Shown here: in pieces, positions 12,001 through 24,400 of the stretch | How the letters are laid out: every line of letters begins with the position of its first letter | How positions within the stretch are numbered: position 1 is the first letter of the stretch | NCBI GenBank assembly: GCA_020427005.1 | Contig: JAGQOY010000035.1 | Location: 1-44,652, forward strand | Source: Planctomycetales bacterium | Lineage (GTDB): Bacteria > Planctomycetota > Planctomycetia > Pirellulales > Pirellulaceae | Length of the DNA stretch: 44,652 nucleotides | Direction: 5' to 3' | Notes under the pieces: model-generated | What the model saw: the letters and a program-made list of their open reading frames with translations, nothing else | Database searches by the model: none | Told to the model about the DNA's origin: nothing | Made by a program: the position numbers and the translations under genes

Positions 12001-14245
12001 TCGCGACTTGGGGATTCACCATGGGCAGCGTCCATGCAGAACCCAAAGACCCCCCCTGCAAATCAACTTTATTGTTTGCAGTCGTTCCCGCTGCACTGAC
12101 AGTCAAAGAACTGTAGTAGCGCGCAAATTCGACCGGGACACCCGCCAAAGTTACAGACAAATCGGTAGCCAGTTGTTCGAAGGAACCTACCTTTGTCGAC
12201 GAGTTGATCTCAATCTCGGTTGTGGCGACGGACTCCAACCCACCTAAATCTCGTGCAGTCACTCGCAATGTGTAAAATCCATTGACAAATCGTGATGGAT
12301 CCAGAGTCGCTTGATGGCACACGTTGTTTGAACCACGGCTAATTTCAATCGGTTTTCCGATCCCTCTCGGCACAAGTTCAATGACATATTCAGCTAGGGT
12401 ATCGTCCCCAATATCAATAGTCAGTAATCGTGGTTCACTTATTACTGAAGGTGAGATTTCTTCGATTACAATTTCGGGAGAAGCTCGGTCTGCCGGGTCA
12501 CGAACGAAGATGGCCTGTGTTGTCGTTGTCTCGCGGCCCTCAGCGTCAGCAATTGAGGATACGACTTCATAACGACCAGGCACTGATGGCACAAAGAGCC
12601 CGCGACCTAAATCATCTAATGCCAACTCTTGGCCATCCACAAAGAGCAACGCTTTACCCAGTGCGACATCACTGTCACCGATGGGCTCGATGACAATTCT
12701 TTGCCCCGGTACGGCAGGAAAACTTGGCGTTATCACTAGACGAAGATTCGGCGAGGCTGGCTCAAAGCTTGCCTGCAATGTGATGTTACGACGAACTGCC
12801 ATTTCACCGTCACTGGCAATGATTCGAATCGTGTGCTGGCCAGCCTGAAACCCTTGTGGGGCCCATCTTAAGATGCCATCGCTGCCTAGAGTTGCTCCCG
12901 CCGGTAGATCGCCTGCCGTTAAACTCACGACATCCCCATCAGGATCCAACGCCAAGATCTCAATGGCCAATTCTTGTCCTATCTCCGCGTTACGAAAACT
13001 GGGAAGCTGTAATGTTGGAGCACGATTGGTAGCCAGAATCTGGACTTCTACTTCAAGTTTATCCGAGGCACCGTCGGGATCTGTGGCCACAAAGTTCAGC
13101 ACGTAATTGCCTGCGGCCTGGAAGTTTGTTTGCCATTGAAGTGCGCGCTCAACGGAATCGAACCTCAAACCTGGCGGCAACTGAGCACTGTTCCAATCAC
13201 CTCCAACGCTTTCTAGACTATAAACAAGCGGTTGCCCGTCAGCGTCGGAAGCGTCCACCGCAAAGAACAAGACCTCTCCTTCTCGTCCGAAGAATTTCGG
13301 CAATGCGCTAAACACCGGACTCTGGTTTGTCTGAATCACATTTACCAGCACATCCTCGCTACGACTGCCTACCCCATCGCTGACTGTCATTCGAAGCCGA
13401 TAGCTGCCGGCTTGTGTAAAGTCTGGAGTCCATGTCAGTCGTCCGGTCGCTACATCGAACTGCGCCCCCCTTGGCAAATTGGACAGCGACGTACCAGAAA
13501 CTTGACCCGCACTATAATAAAGCTCATCACCATCTAAATCCTCTGCCTGCATTTGCACTACCAGAGTACTGCCCTCAGCAATCGTTTGCTCCCCGATGGG
13601 CTCTAGGCTTGGACGTGTGTTACTCGTCCTTACGTGAAGTGTTACTGTTCGACTATCGGACAAAACCCGACTTGGATCTCCATTTCCCGAGTCCGTTACT
13701 GTGAAACTGATCGTATGGTCTCCGATGTCGGCAGCCGTTGGGCTCCAAGAGAATGTGGCTTCACCGTATATACTGGACATAGAAACCGTAGCACCGGTCG
13801 GAAGGCCGGAAGCGACAATCGATAAAGCATCTTGATCAACGTCGGTGACTCGAATTGGAAAACTGGCAGATTGATCTGCTAACACCACACGACTAAAAAA
13901 TGGAGTAAATCTTGGAGGTTCGTTCTCGCTTGTCACTTGCAAAATAAACTGCGATGTTGCTCGCAACGGCTGATTGCCGGTGGTTTCTCGTGCCGTGACG
14001 GTGACTAGATAATCGTCACGGTTACCGGGCATTGGTGAAACTCGCAGCACGCCAGACCCGTTTCCGTTATCGGTGAAGGCTGCCCAACTCGGCAACTCGG
14101 TCGCTTGTCCCACTTGCACGTCCAAGGCGATGGGTGTGCCGTCGGGATCAATTGCCAATAACGAAATCTCCAACTGTGAGCCGACAGCTACTGTTTGATT
14201 CTCGATCTGCGATATCTGCGGCCGACCATTTGCATCTAGGACATT
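1..14245 (-). CDS. Giant surface protein, C-terminal segment: cadherin-like, RHS-like, propeller, hydrolase, metzincin-like, dockerin
   Basis: The same frame continues from 14245 to the window edge without a stop, about 4748 codons. I translated several stretches by hand to confirm frame and motifs. In order there are five more cadherin-like repeats (to ~12740), Ig-like domains, an RHS/YD-like block (12210-11380), an EF-hand pair (10965-10790), two Big_2-like domains (10530-9950), a second propeller (8850-7680), an alpha/beta-hydrolase domain (7150-6600), a possible carbohydrate-binding region (~6200-5350), a metzincin-like domain (4500-3850), a Calx-beta domain (1860-1540), a matrixin-like domain (1500-960) and a dockerin-like pair (250-50). 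The first start-like codon after the stop is a TTG at 14173 with no convincing ribosome site, so independent translation is unlikely. The 3' end is outside the window. Confidence 0.85.
50..250 (-). other. C-terminal dockerin-like EF-hand pair
   Basis: Two calcium-loop repeats were translated: TGDGFIVPQDVLVIINELN and, after about 35 residues, DVNDDGYVVPMDALIIINYLN (loop D-N-D-Y----D). This is the usual terminal planctomycete dockerin pair, which probably docks the protein to a cohesin-like partner or the cell surface. It suggests the protein ends just beyond position 1. Confidence 0.82.
960..1500 (-). other. Matrixin-like module with a degenerate zinc site
   Basis: The translation gives WTVMVHEVGHSLGLSRQVP and, later, HHSDSILAEHIQVGTRHL followed by ASSLDF. 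This matches the matrixin-like domain common in large planctomycete proteins, with the upstream NGWFLDETPYEHSEF stretch as further support. However, the third zinc ligand of HExxHxxGxxH is Arg and the Met of the Met-turn is replaced by Ile-Leu. I infer an inactive or altered protease fold. Confidence 0.62.
1540..1860 (-). other. Calx-beta-like domain
   Basis: The translated end reads IDAIIDDNEVEEDESFTAIV, then a VEIIIKDNDGG close. The D-N--EEDE-F and I-DND pattern is the Calx-beta calcium-binding signature. It lies between an Ig-like stretch and the matrixin-like module. Confidence 0.65.
3850..4500 (-). other. Metzincin-like protease module with HExxHxxGxxD
   Basis: Hand translation at 4021-4080 gives AYVIAHESGHQYGLFDSYSYG, a zinc-binding HExxHxxGxxD motif in which Asp replaces the usual third His, as in snapalysins. 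About 40 residues later GLMSGYSPT looks like the metzincin Met-turn. All zinc ligands and the catalytic Glu are present, so activity is plausible. Confidence 0.62.
6600..7150 (-). other. Alpha/beta-hydrolase-like (lipase/esterase) module
   Basis: The translation shows an opening VITHGFTPDPYTWF strand with an HG oxyanion motif, then a nucleophile elbow HFIGHSRGT (GxSxG), and downstream a TLDVHDAPQ motif that could supply Asp and His. This is the lipase/esterase pattern. The module is embedded in the adhesin. Substrate unknown; an extracellular ester or lipid is plausible. A GDGVVMIYNRATG stretch lies between the two motifs. Confidence 0.62.
7680..8850 (-). other. Second beta-propeller-like domain
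   Basis: Blades such as RVYVSLTEPDAIAVYD, MTIDPRNEYLYAADSIRGSI, LAITSDGQDLVVAVPGHPL and LALGGDGSTLFVTMQGTKEL fit a lactonase/YVTN-like propeller. It is longer than the first propeller and precedes the alpha/beta-hydrolase module. Role unknown; ligand binding is likely (inference). Confidence 0.68.
9950..10530 (-). repeat. Two Big_2-like Ig domains
   Basis: The pattern of a WSVSNESIVQI strand followed by GYVVGISSGAA, then TSSDPRVVRVDANGLISAVG and LGEAEVMVLG, is the classic Big_2 (intimin/invasin-type) signature of a sentence-like VxSxDxxVAxVDxxGxVTAxxxG. I translated the second one directly. These domains act as spacers in adhesins. Confidence 0.72.
10790..10965 (-). other. Internal dockerin-like EF-hand pair
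   Basis: The translation shows DVNQDFAVNGFD and, about 38 residues later, DSNRDGFIDNQD. Both are EF-hand calcium loops with D at positions 1, 3 or 5 and 12, as in type I dockerins. It sits mid-protein instead of at the C-terminus, between the RHS-like block and the Big_2 domains. Confidence 0.72.
11380..12210 (-). other. RHS/YD-like block
   Basis: Near the end are two YD-type units, translated by hand at 11401-11520: DGRIQELVGPSGQQIVYHYD and AEGRLSIVVDMDADVRQFY. Ahead of them is an LAGVPVEFARYYSS motif, like the strand that opens RHS shell regions. Only a short YD tract is present, with no toxin-like tip after it, so this is a remnant or minimal RHS fold embedded in a larger adhesin. Confidence 0.6.
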
Positions 14246-15400
14246 CTACGAAAGAGTTACCGTGTCAGTGGTTGCGACTCCTGTGCCGTCACCGTCATCG
14301 GCAACTTGAAAAGTTATGGCATAATGACCGGATTGTTCAAAATCAGGTGTCCACGTAAAAAGCTGCGTTTCAAGGTCGTACGAGGCCCCTTGCGGCAAAA
14401 CAGAGTGACTGTAGTCCAATTTCGGAATGAGGATCCCTTGATCAACAAAAAAGTCCTCGAGTACATTGCTTGGTTCATTAGTCGCCCCAGGTTGATCTGG
14501 ATCTTGCGCGGCAACTCGCAGGGTGATGCTTTGCCCTTCGAAAATCTCCAATGAAGACAAACTCGCAAAGGCCACTTGTCCGTTGACGTTGGCAACATGA
14601 AAGGTTGCAGTTTGTTTCGTTTCGGATATCCCGTCATCAACGAGAAAATCTACCATATAATCACCATGCTGGTCATATCCGAGAGACCACTCAAAAAGGC
14701 CCGTGTTCGGATCGAGAAACGCTCCGGGAGGTAGATTGGGAGACAGGAATCGAAGTCGATCACCGTCTTCGTCGCTAGCGACCAAACGGAATGAAACTTC
14801 GTCTCCTTCCCTTAAATCGAAATCATTTATGGGTGCCAGGGAAGGTGGCGTATTGTTGTTTGTAACAACTATCTCAAAGATGGCTTGAGTTTCTGTGTAA
14901 CCATCACTGACAATCAGGGTCACGTCTTCATAAACACCAGCTGCATCGCCACGAGGTCGCCAGCGCAAAGCTTGCGAGTACAGATCAAAAACGGCGCCGG
15001 GAGGCAAGTTATCGGCAAAGTAAAACAACGCATCGCCATCAGCATCGAAGGCACTGACAGGTACTTCCAACAGTTCTCCTTCAGTCAATAGTTGATCTGC
15101 AATGGGCGAAATGATCGGCGCGTGATTGGCACCACTAACATTCACTGTCCAGTTTTGTCGCTTGTAGGCTCCACGCGCATCGTAGGCTCGCAATTCAAAG
15201 TCGACTGTCGGTTCGGTCCACTTGCCCGGGGTCCAATCCAATTGACCGGTTACCGGGTTAACGATGGCTCCTTCAGGCGCTTTGCTAAGCACGTAGGTAA
15301 TCGTATTGCCATCCGGATCGTCGGCCTCGGCCGCATACGCGTAGCGTTCACCTTCTGCAGCGCTAAGTGCGGGACTCGATAAGAACAATGGCAATTGATT
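12740..15400 (-). repeat. Nine cadherin-like / putative Ig repeats spanning the second stop
   Basis: Each ~90-100 residue unit has a P-----I-D-----EG opening, a D-DGD-L-Y---NLP-GA motif and a W-P----G-Y--T--VSDG closing, typical of He_PIG or cadherin-like bacterial domains. Four lie before the TAG at 14246-14248 and five after it. Unbroken continuation of the pattern is the best evidence that the two segments belong to one gene. Confidence 0.78.
14246..14248 (-). other. In-frame TAG stop between cadherin-like repeats
   Basis: The minus strand reads GTA ACT CTT TCG TAG AAT GTC CTA GAT GCA AAT GGT. The TVTLS strand closes the fourth cadherin-like repeat, and after the stop NVLDANGRPQIS opens the fifth, as in the neighbouring repeats. 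The frame is unchanged. The stop sits in the last strand or linker of a repeat, so the aligned residue is variable and the ancestral codon cannot be inferred. Confidence 0.92.
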
Positions 15401-18400
15401 GGGAGGCAGCGCGGCCCGCACGGTCGGAGTGAAGTTTAGATCTAGTAGATTCGGATTGGAGACCACCACGGATGTAAAGGTTGTCGTGCCCCCGACAGGT
15501 AACGGCACTCCGTTTTGTAGCACTTCAATCACCGGATCGATCAGTGCTTCGCCATTCAATTGGACTGCGATGTTATTGCCAACAAGTTGGCTGAACACGA
15601 TCTGAACGGGACCCGCTACATCAAAACCACCGTTGTTGGTTACTTGAACATCAACCAGAATCGTTCCATCCTGGCGGTTGATGCGCGTGTTCTTGAATTG
15701 CACCGGCATTACTGCTGTAACATTCTCGAACACACGAAAGTCCACCGACTCTCCTTCTCCGCCGAGTTCAATCCCTTGTTCGCTCTGCACTTTGCTCGAT
15801 ATTGTCAATCGATACGGTGCCGGCGCCAAAGTTTCAAACAAAAGATTTGCGGTACGCGTCTGAGCATCGTAGCGCACTCCACCAATGGCAATCTGTTCAC
15901 CAGTGTCTAGGTTCACTAGTTTGTAATTCTGAAGATTGTTGGCACTGGCTGAATTAGTCGAATTACCTGTCAGTAAGGCCGTGTCAAAAGCAATGGTGGC
16001 TCGATTATTACCATCCAAAATACGCGTTTGAATCACGCGAGGTGCGGCAACCGTAAATAAGACATCGATCTGCTCGCCCTGAGTTACTAGTACCCGGCCA
16101 TCTGGCAGCACTTCGAGGCCTTCGACGCGTGGCAAGCCACCTGCAGCAATTACTGTTGTCTGGAAACTGTTGGGGTCGAGCAGAGAAATTTGACCTGAAT
16201 CTTGATGGCCAACAATCAACACACCATCCAATAGGGAACCGGCTGCGCCAAAAACAATGGATTCGGCATCGCGGATCTCAGATACAACTGAGGCGCGACC
16301 TCGAAAATCGAACTTGAGGATACTTCCTCCACTCGGCCATTGAGTACCGTACAAGGTGCCATCTGCTGCTACGGCTAACGAGTCGACGCGCAGCTCGCTG
16401 AAGGCTTCAAACTTCCGTTGCGCGGTGTCAAACTTCAGGACCCCTCCGGCGGTCGCTACATAGAGAGCATTCTCGCCTGGGATGCTGGCAATCCCCAGAG
16501 CGACTCCTGCTCCGAACGAATCCAATACTTGTCCGGTAGTCGGATCCAGTTGCACCAAGCCTTCGCCACCGCTCGTCGCCCAGAGTTGATTGGCCTCATC
16601 AAAAGCCATTTCATAAATAGGAATATCCAATTGGCGCAAAACTTGTGGGGCCGCAGATGGATTTTTAAGATCGATCCGAACCAAATCATTTCTTCCGTCG
16701 CCGCCGGAGACGTACACCCACCGACCGTCAGGTGAAACGGCTATTGCCAGAGTCCCGATACCTGCCCCACTGAGCCCTGGAATAGTAGCCAAACGCTCGG
16801 CCGCTAAAGGACGAATGACGCGAGTAAACTTGCTCGGCTGGGAAACGCTCGTTCGAGCTGTGATACCCAAAGCCGCTTCCGTAAACACACGGCTAGTTAC
16901 TGGTGTCGGATTGGCCTCAGCTACTGGCAATTCAATAGTCGTAAAGGCTGGAGCTTGGGGCGGCGCGCCCAGGTTAATAGGAGCTGTCAAATAGGGCACA
17001 CGTACACCTGCAGGAGCTGGCTCAACATTCCCAGCCTCATCCATAGCTCGGACTAAAAACGTGGGCGTGTTGCCTTCAGTCCCTCGGTAAATGTAACTTG
17101 TATCCTGAGTTTGATATAAAATGGTTCGAAAACGATTACCGCCATCTTCGCTCACCAGCAGCGAATAGTATTTCACCCCAGACCCTCCGGCGTCATCCTC
17201 GGCCGACCAGGCAATTTGGTAGCGATTCGCACCCAATGGAATGACACTCCAGCTACTTGTTGGGGCAAATGCGTCGAGGATCGAACTGCTAATGTCAGAG
17301 TCTCGAGGCGTGCCTTCGTCGATGATCGTTCGAGCTACTAACTCAATGACATCACCGGTTTGAACATCGCCACCCGTACCTGCAGCAGCTACGGTTTCTG
17401 CTTCAACCCAAAATCCCACATCTACGCTTTGTCCTGGTTGGAGCAAACCAACCGTGGGATCTCGTGGCGGTAGGCCATCGCGAGGATCGATTGCTCTAAG
17501 TAACCAAGTAGCATTGCGAGTCACTGCGTCCACACCTGCGGTGACCTGCAGTACATAGCCCTGAGATTCGAACAAATCAAATTCGCCAACGAATGACGGC
17601 CGGCCAGCTGGAATCGGAATGATCAAGCCAGCCAAGTCAATGTCGCTCAGTTGGAAAGATCGCTCGTCGAGCGTATCATCCATGGGTACTACAATGCGAA
17701 TTTCTCTGGCCGGTAAGTCAGCTTCCGACTCGTGTAGAACAGAAACAGAGTAGGGTAATGGTGTAGCCCGAGGCACCATATTGAAGTTCCCAACTCCGTC
17801 TGGTCCGTCGACGGCAACGCCTAAATCCACACTGTCGCCCAAGCCCGAAGTATTGAAGACTACTGTCTGAGCTGCCTGTCCACCATCAAATTGGTCGGGC
17901 TCGCCGGCTCGAATCGTAAATGTCACGAAGGATGTACGATTCGCAATTTCTAGGTCGTAGTTGGCGAAGTCTGCGAGTATGCCACCACTGTTTGCATCAG
18001 GAGTATGACCGTAGTAGCCGCGAAGCTGTTCCATCAGGTCACTCAAAGTCACTTCGGCGTTTGCAAAATCTTGAGCGGCTTCATCTAGGATTCCCTGTCC
18101 AGCTTGCCCTCCCAGCAAGCCACCGACCGCGGCGAAGAAAACGTTGACGTTGTCCGAATGGTTATCGGCTCTCGGTGCAACGTCTTCCGAGCGCACGAGG
18201 CCGCGGTCGGTTAAGGCTTGTAGATAGAGTTCGGCAAAGGTAGTTGGATCTCCAGCAATTCCCTTGAGGCCCGCAGGTGCATCGCTGTCCGCCAGAATGG
18301 CGTTACGCAATTTGTCCGCCTCAGCTGTTTGGTAATCAATGTACTGCTGCGAAGTCATGGGAGTTGCTGAGGCAACTACATAAAAATCGAATGACAGCTC

Positions 18401-21400
18401 ATCCAATTCGTCAGGACGCAAAGTACTGAGATAGTCCGGATTTTGTTCTAGCAGTTCGCGAAGGCCAGGATAGACTGTCACCGCCATACTTAATTCAGTA
18501 GTAGAAAAGGCCGGCAAATCGATCGCCACCGCACGACCAGTCAGCACGCCGGATAAATTAAGTTCTGGGGTTACGCTGGAGAAATCGAAAGTCGAGATAG
18601 AATCAAATAGCGGCGCTACCGTGCCGGCATCTCCGCGGATTCCCGTCTGCATAGTTATGGCAGGACCAGGAACAAAACTGGAGTTGTTTTTCACATTGGG
18701 AACTGCATACTCGATAACCGTATAGGGTGTATCGATATTGCTGAGGCTTTGTACTGGGATCCCATAAAATCCGGTTTCTCCAAGGCCAATGAGATTCGGA
18801 CCACCCATACCCACATTGGATTCTAAAGGATCAGCTCCTTCCACTTGGAATCGATATGGATCCGTCGCCACCCGTCCATCGGGATGCAATACTTGCACGT
18901 CGTACAAACCATGCGGTGCATCTCGCAGATCAAAAACGGCGATGATTTGTGTAGCATCCACGCGACGTTGACTAACGGGAGCTAATTCTGCAAACTGCGG
19001 ACGCACCAACCGTACTGTAGCCTGTTCGGGGAATTCGGCACCAAAAATACGCACCGTAACATAGCGGTCATCTCCTCCCGAATCGGGCGTAACCCCCGTA
19101 ATGCCAAATGGGATGCGCGTTGCATTCAGCTGGATGGGATAGGAAGCGCGTTGTGGCAACGTACCATCTTCGTTTTGATCATCGCGTACGCCTGCTCGCG
19201 CCAGAATGAAATACCGTCCACCCAGAGTTTCCGGGATCACCAGGTTTTGATCTGGGCGCAGGTAACCTTCGTATTTTGCGTCAAACTCATAGGGGCTTGG
19301 CAAATCCTCAAAGCGAACAAAAAGTTCGTGGGATCCAATATTGTTGAGACTGTCTAAATCAATCCGAACCGTCTGTCCCGGCTCGGTATCGAGTTCGTAA
19401 AGACGAGTGGAACCTGCTGAGATTTGGTCATCTAAAGGAATGTCGAATCTCAATAGAGGTACGGACACGCTTAATGTGTTGTCGGCAAACCCAGTGTTGT
19501 TGCGGTTATTCTCACCTTCATAGACATCATCAAAGATGTCCGTGCGCACCAGCAACCGATATTCACCGGGCAGCGTGATTGGCATCTCGAAATCGAGAGT
19601 AGCTGAATAAGAGTCTCCAGGCTGTAGAGTTCTACCCAAGGGTGGATCAATTCGTCCAACAAATCGGTCGCCGATATCCCACACTCCATCGGCAGACAAA
19701 TACACGGCATCCGCCAAGCGTCCACGCACGGCAACCTCACCTCGATTTTGAACGGTCCAGTCAACCGTCACGATCTCGCCGACGGATGCAGAAGAAGGTC
19801 CCGACACATCGATAACTTGGACATCGCTGGGAGGAGGGACTTCAATTAACATCGGCGTTAACGAACGTCCTGAATTATTCTCATCGTTTGTTTCAAAGAT
19901 CTCCCCTCGGGGGCGAGAGGCCGAGGGAACATCCAGCAGAACAAAAACGTAATAGTCTCCGACCAACCCACGCGGTAGCCAGAATTCGTTGGTCACAGTT
20001 TCGGACTCACCCGAGGCCAATGCTTTAGTACGTTTGATCTGCCCGACAAAGTGATCGCTGGCAACATCCAGAGTCGTATCTCGCGATAGATAAATTCGAT
20101 CAAGATAGGGCACTTGCGATGACGGTACGGGGCCTCCGTCATTACTGACTACGTATGTAACGTTGAATCGCTGACCTACTTCTAGTCGCGTGGGCGCAGT
20201 TACATTATCAATGACCAAATCCGGTGTAGGTACGAACTGAATATCTAGTTCTTGAGTCGCTAGATTGTCGTCTTCGTCAGCAAACTCGAGCACATTGCCC
20301 GAACCGGTACCATACAGTCGCGCTGGCCCCTCGGCCGTTGGATAGGGTAATGGACGTGGATGCCAACCAGGTGACCACGGCCCAAGTACTGCATCTGTAG
20401 CTACCGTCAAATAGAACTTGCCACCGATATTATCAGGCATGCGTACTTGAGTAGTAACCACATAGGATGCACCTGCCGCTAACGGCTCACGACGCTCGAC
20501 TTTGCCCAAGAATATATCGTATGAATCCAGGGAAAGGTCGGTTGAGAGGTAAATGGAATCTGTCCATCCGCTGACGCGTGTAGCGCGAGTTCCGGCATTG
20601 GTGACTGTAAAGCTAACTTCGGCTAATCCTCCACTGTTCGGGGTCGCAGGAATGACTACCAGATCACTGATCTCCAGATCTGCTTCCGAATAGGTGACGT
20701 TGATTTCGTTTGATGTGCCTTGGTTATTCTGCTTTTCCCCATTTTCCCAGGCATGCGTGGCAAATTCATTTACCCAGATCGGAAAAGCCGATTTACCCCA
20801 AGCTCCAAAACTGATTCCATGTTTGTTCAAAGCAACGTTAGTAAATACATGCGCATACCAACGTCCACTACTGCCCACGGGCGTTGCTACTTCTACGGAC
20901 TGGGAATATTTTTGCCCAGGTGCAAGAGGTGAACTAAATACATGCGGCACTCGCGCCGCCAAGATGGCTCTTGAAGAATCAAACACACTGTCTCGTGAAA
21001 GGAATACGTATTGATCTACACTTTTCGTTTCGTTAGCCGTAGAAAACGCTCCAACGTTTTCTATTTCCCAGCTGACCGTTAAGGGTTCACCAGAAAAACT
21101 AGTGGGTGAGGCTGTTACGCTGTTGACCCGTAGATCTGCGTCTGCTGACAACACATGGGTTTCAGTCTGTCCAACGTTATTGTCGGTGTAGGGGCCTTCA
21201 TAGACCGTCTGAAGGGTGTTGGTAGGACCGGCCAGAATATCCTGTAGCTCTGCGTAGCCAAATTTCTTCAGGTCGCTAACTTTTACATCCCCGATTGGTT
21301 TACCAGTCGCTGCCTCAATGCGCTGTAGAACTGCCCGGACTTCTGAAAGAAACTTTTCTTCTTCCGTAAGAGCAATACGCGGATCGACGTTAGTTCGAAC

Positions 21401-24400
21401 AAAAATATGGCTGCCTGCTGCCGACGGTGGTAAGGTAAACGTGGCGGAGTGTTCATAGGCTTCCCCAGGAGCTAATGGACCGGGCTGCGGAATCGCAAAA
21501 ATCAGCTGATCGCTACCGTCCAATACATCATCACTCGACAAGTAAACAGCATCCGCCCAAACATCGCGATCCGTTTGGCCTGCGCCGTTGTTCGTGACCT
21601 CCCACGTCACCGTAAATTGTTGATCACCTACGCCGGATGCGTCAGCCAATACTTTGGTAACTTGCAAATCAGCAGGAGGCGTAAGCAACACGTTCAGCGG
21701 AGTGCTGCCATAATTGCTACCTTCCATATCATTGGGAGCATCTGGGTTCAGATTGCTTTCGAACGCCGCCTCATAAACTCGATTCCAGCCATCTGCGTAA
21801 ACCGTCAAGAAGTACTGACCGGTCAATCCCTTGGGAATGCTTACGTTAGTTTCCACTTCGTAGAAGTCGCCAACTTGCAGGACACCGCTGTGACTTGCAG
21901 CTCCCAAGTAGCGATCTCCTCGAGCAGGTTTTGGCCCGTCTTTGCCCAAGGTAAGCCAAATCTGATCACTCCAGGAACCTGGATCGGTTTGACCTGCTCC
22001 TAGGTTGGCGACTCGGTAGCGTACGGTAATTGTAGAATCGTCAAAGACATCGCCAGGTCCGCTAATCTGTTGAACTACTAGGTCTGGAGGTGGAACAGGG
22101 TTTGCGTCAATGGCGATAGCCGCAGCAGCTCGGTTGTTTCCGTCCGAGGGATACTCATCCACTACTCCTCGAGCATCGGTGTCTACGACAACAAACCAAT
22201 TGCCCGCGAGAGCGCGGGGAATCAAAAAAGAAGCTTCGCTCTGGTACTCATTGGGCTGTCCGGTTTCGGTCCCCGGATACCCAAGAGCGGACTGATTCTG
22301 CAGTTCGCCTAAGAGGATCGCACCAGTTAGGCTGCCTGCACTACTACTAAGCCATACCCGATCACTCCATCGGCTGCCACCGGATGGAGTATCCGCCGAG
22401 CCTACGTTGGCCACCGTAAACTTGACATCAATAATCGTGCCCGCGGTAACGGACGATGGGGATACCAAGTTGACAACTCGAAGGTCCGGCCGCGGGCGCA
22501 AATTGATTAGTAAATTGTCAGACGATGTTTCGTTGTTGGTCTCATCAGTCTCCACAACCTGCCCCAACGAATCTGTCTGGACGACAAAGCGATAAACTCC
22601 GGTAGCTCTAGGTAACGTGACCAATTCTGTTCGCGTGATCGTCTTACCAGCCTCCAACGGATTGGCCACATTATAGCGTCCAAATTCGTATCGCTCGTTG
22701 GGATTATCTACCGATTGCAAGAACAAGCGATCGGACCATCCTCCTTCAGTGTCTTGCGGACCTTGGTTGCGAACCGTCCACGTGACTTCAACCTGGGAAC
22801 TATCAAAAGCAGATGTAAGACCTCCGAGTGTTACTTCCGTGATCTGCAAATCGACTGGCGGAGGTGGAATGTAGATAACATCAATGACGTCAGATCGACC
22901 GGTATTGCCCACCTTATCGTAGATGAACTCATAGGGTCCGCTCGTTTTCACAAACACATAGTGCTCACCGTTCGCATCCCGTGGAATCGTAACTTGTGTG
23001 GACCTAGAATACGATTGGCTGACACCCAAGGCCCCACCATGTACATTACTGCCAATAAGCCGCAGTCCAGTTGCCCCGGTCGGATCTTTTGAGATGTAAA
23101 TGTAATCGGTCCAAGTAGATGTATTGGTCGTCGCAATGCCTTGATTGCTAACCGTCCATTGGACGTCAATCGGCTGGCCGCTGAGTGGAGTTCCCGTGGC
23201 AGCAACATTCGAAACAACCAGATCTGCATATGGCGTAGCAGTGATATCTACTGGATGGCCCGCAGCCATGACATTGGGTTGATGACCTGGCAATTCGTAT
23301 ACTTGATCCGTCGAGTCCGTTTGCACAAACAGCGTGAAACGTCCTGAGGTGCGCGCAGGCAGCTGAATTATCTCGGTTCTGTCGTAACTCGTGCCACTTG
23401 GCATCGATCCAAAGTGTTCAAAAATGCCGATCTGCCTATCATCGCTATTGCCAAAGACATCGTCTCCTGACAACACAACACGATCCCACCAATGATCTTC
23501 TCTGCCAGCACCCGCACCCACGTTCTCAATCGTCCACGAGACTGTTAGATCCACCGGATCCCCGATTAACAATTCCGGTGCAGTGACCTGACCTACAGTT
23601 AGGTCGGCATATGGAAAGCTGGTAACGGCAATCGGATTACTGGCTTTGACACCTGTTGATTCTCCGACTCCCTCTTGAATATTTTGCAATGCGTCTGGCA
23701 CAGCAATAAGGTAATACTGACCAGATATTCCATCGGGTAGGGTAGCAATTAACTGAGCCTGATAGGAGGCATTAGCCGCTAGTGGGCCAACCTGCTCAAG
23801 TCCACCCAAAAGCAAATCGTTACCTGACCACGTGTCATCGGTGCTGAGGTACAGTCGATCTGTCCATTTCTGCAGTACGTCGGCAGTACCCAAATTTGTA
23901 CCGGTCCAATTTACTGTTAACGGCTCTCCTGACGTGGGTGTCTGTCCAGCAGCAATTGAAACAGAGTTGATGACTAAATCGGCTAATGGCTGTGGCGTAA
24001 CACCAATTTGTTGTGACGCTGACACATTGTTGCCTTCGGCCCCAGGTTCCTCCAGTGTATTCAAGGCATCCGTTTGAACGAGTACAAAGTAGTTCCCCGG
24101 CGAAACAGAAGCGGGAACAACTATAGACTGGGAACGTGTATACGAAGCATCGGGTGCCAGTGATCCCTGATGAGTAAACTCGCCAAGGAGAATGTCACCA
24201 CCCAATGTCGTGTCGCTGCTCAAGTAGATTCGATCCAACCAACTCGATTGATCGGTGGCCGCGGTGCCATCGTTGCGCACACGCCAAGTAATGTTGGCCG
24301 CTGCCCCTACACCTAGTGACGTTGGCAAAGTAACTGCGTCGACAATCAAATCTGCAGGCGGGCGTGCAAACTCGACAGTAATAAATTTCTGGCTGCGATT

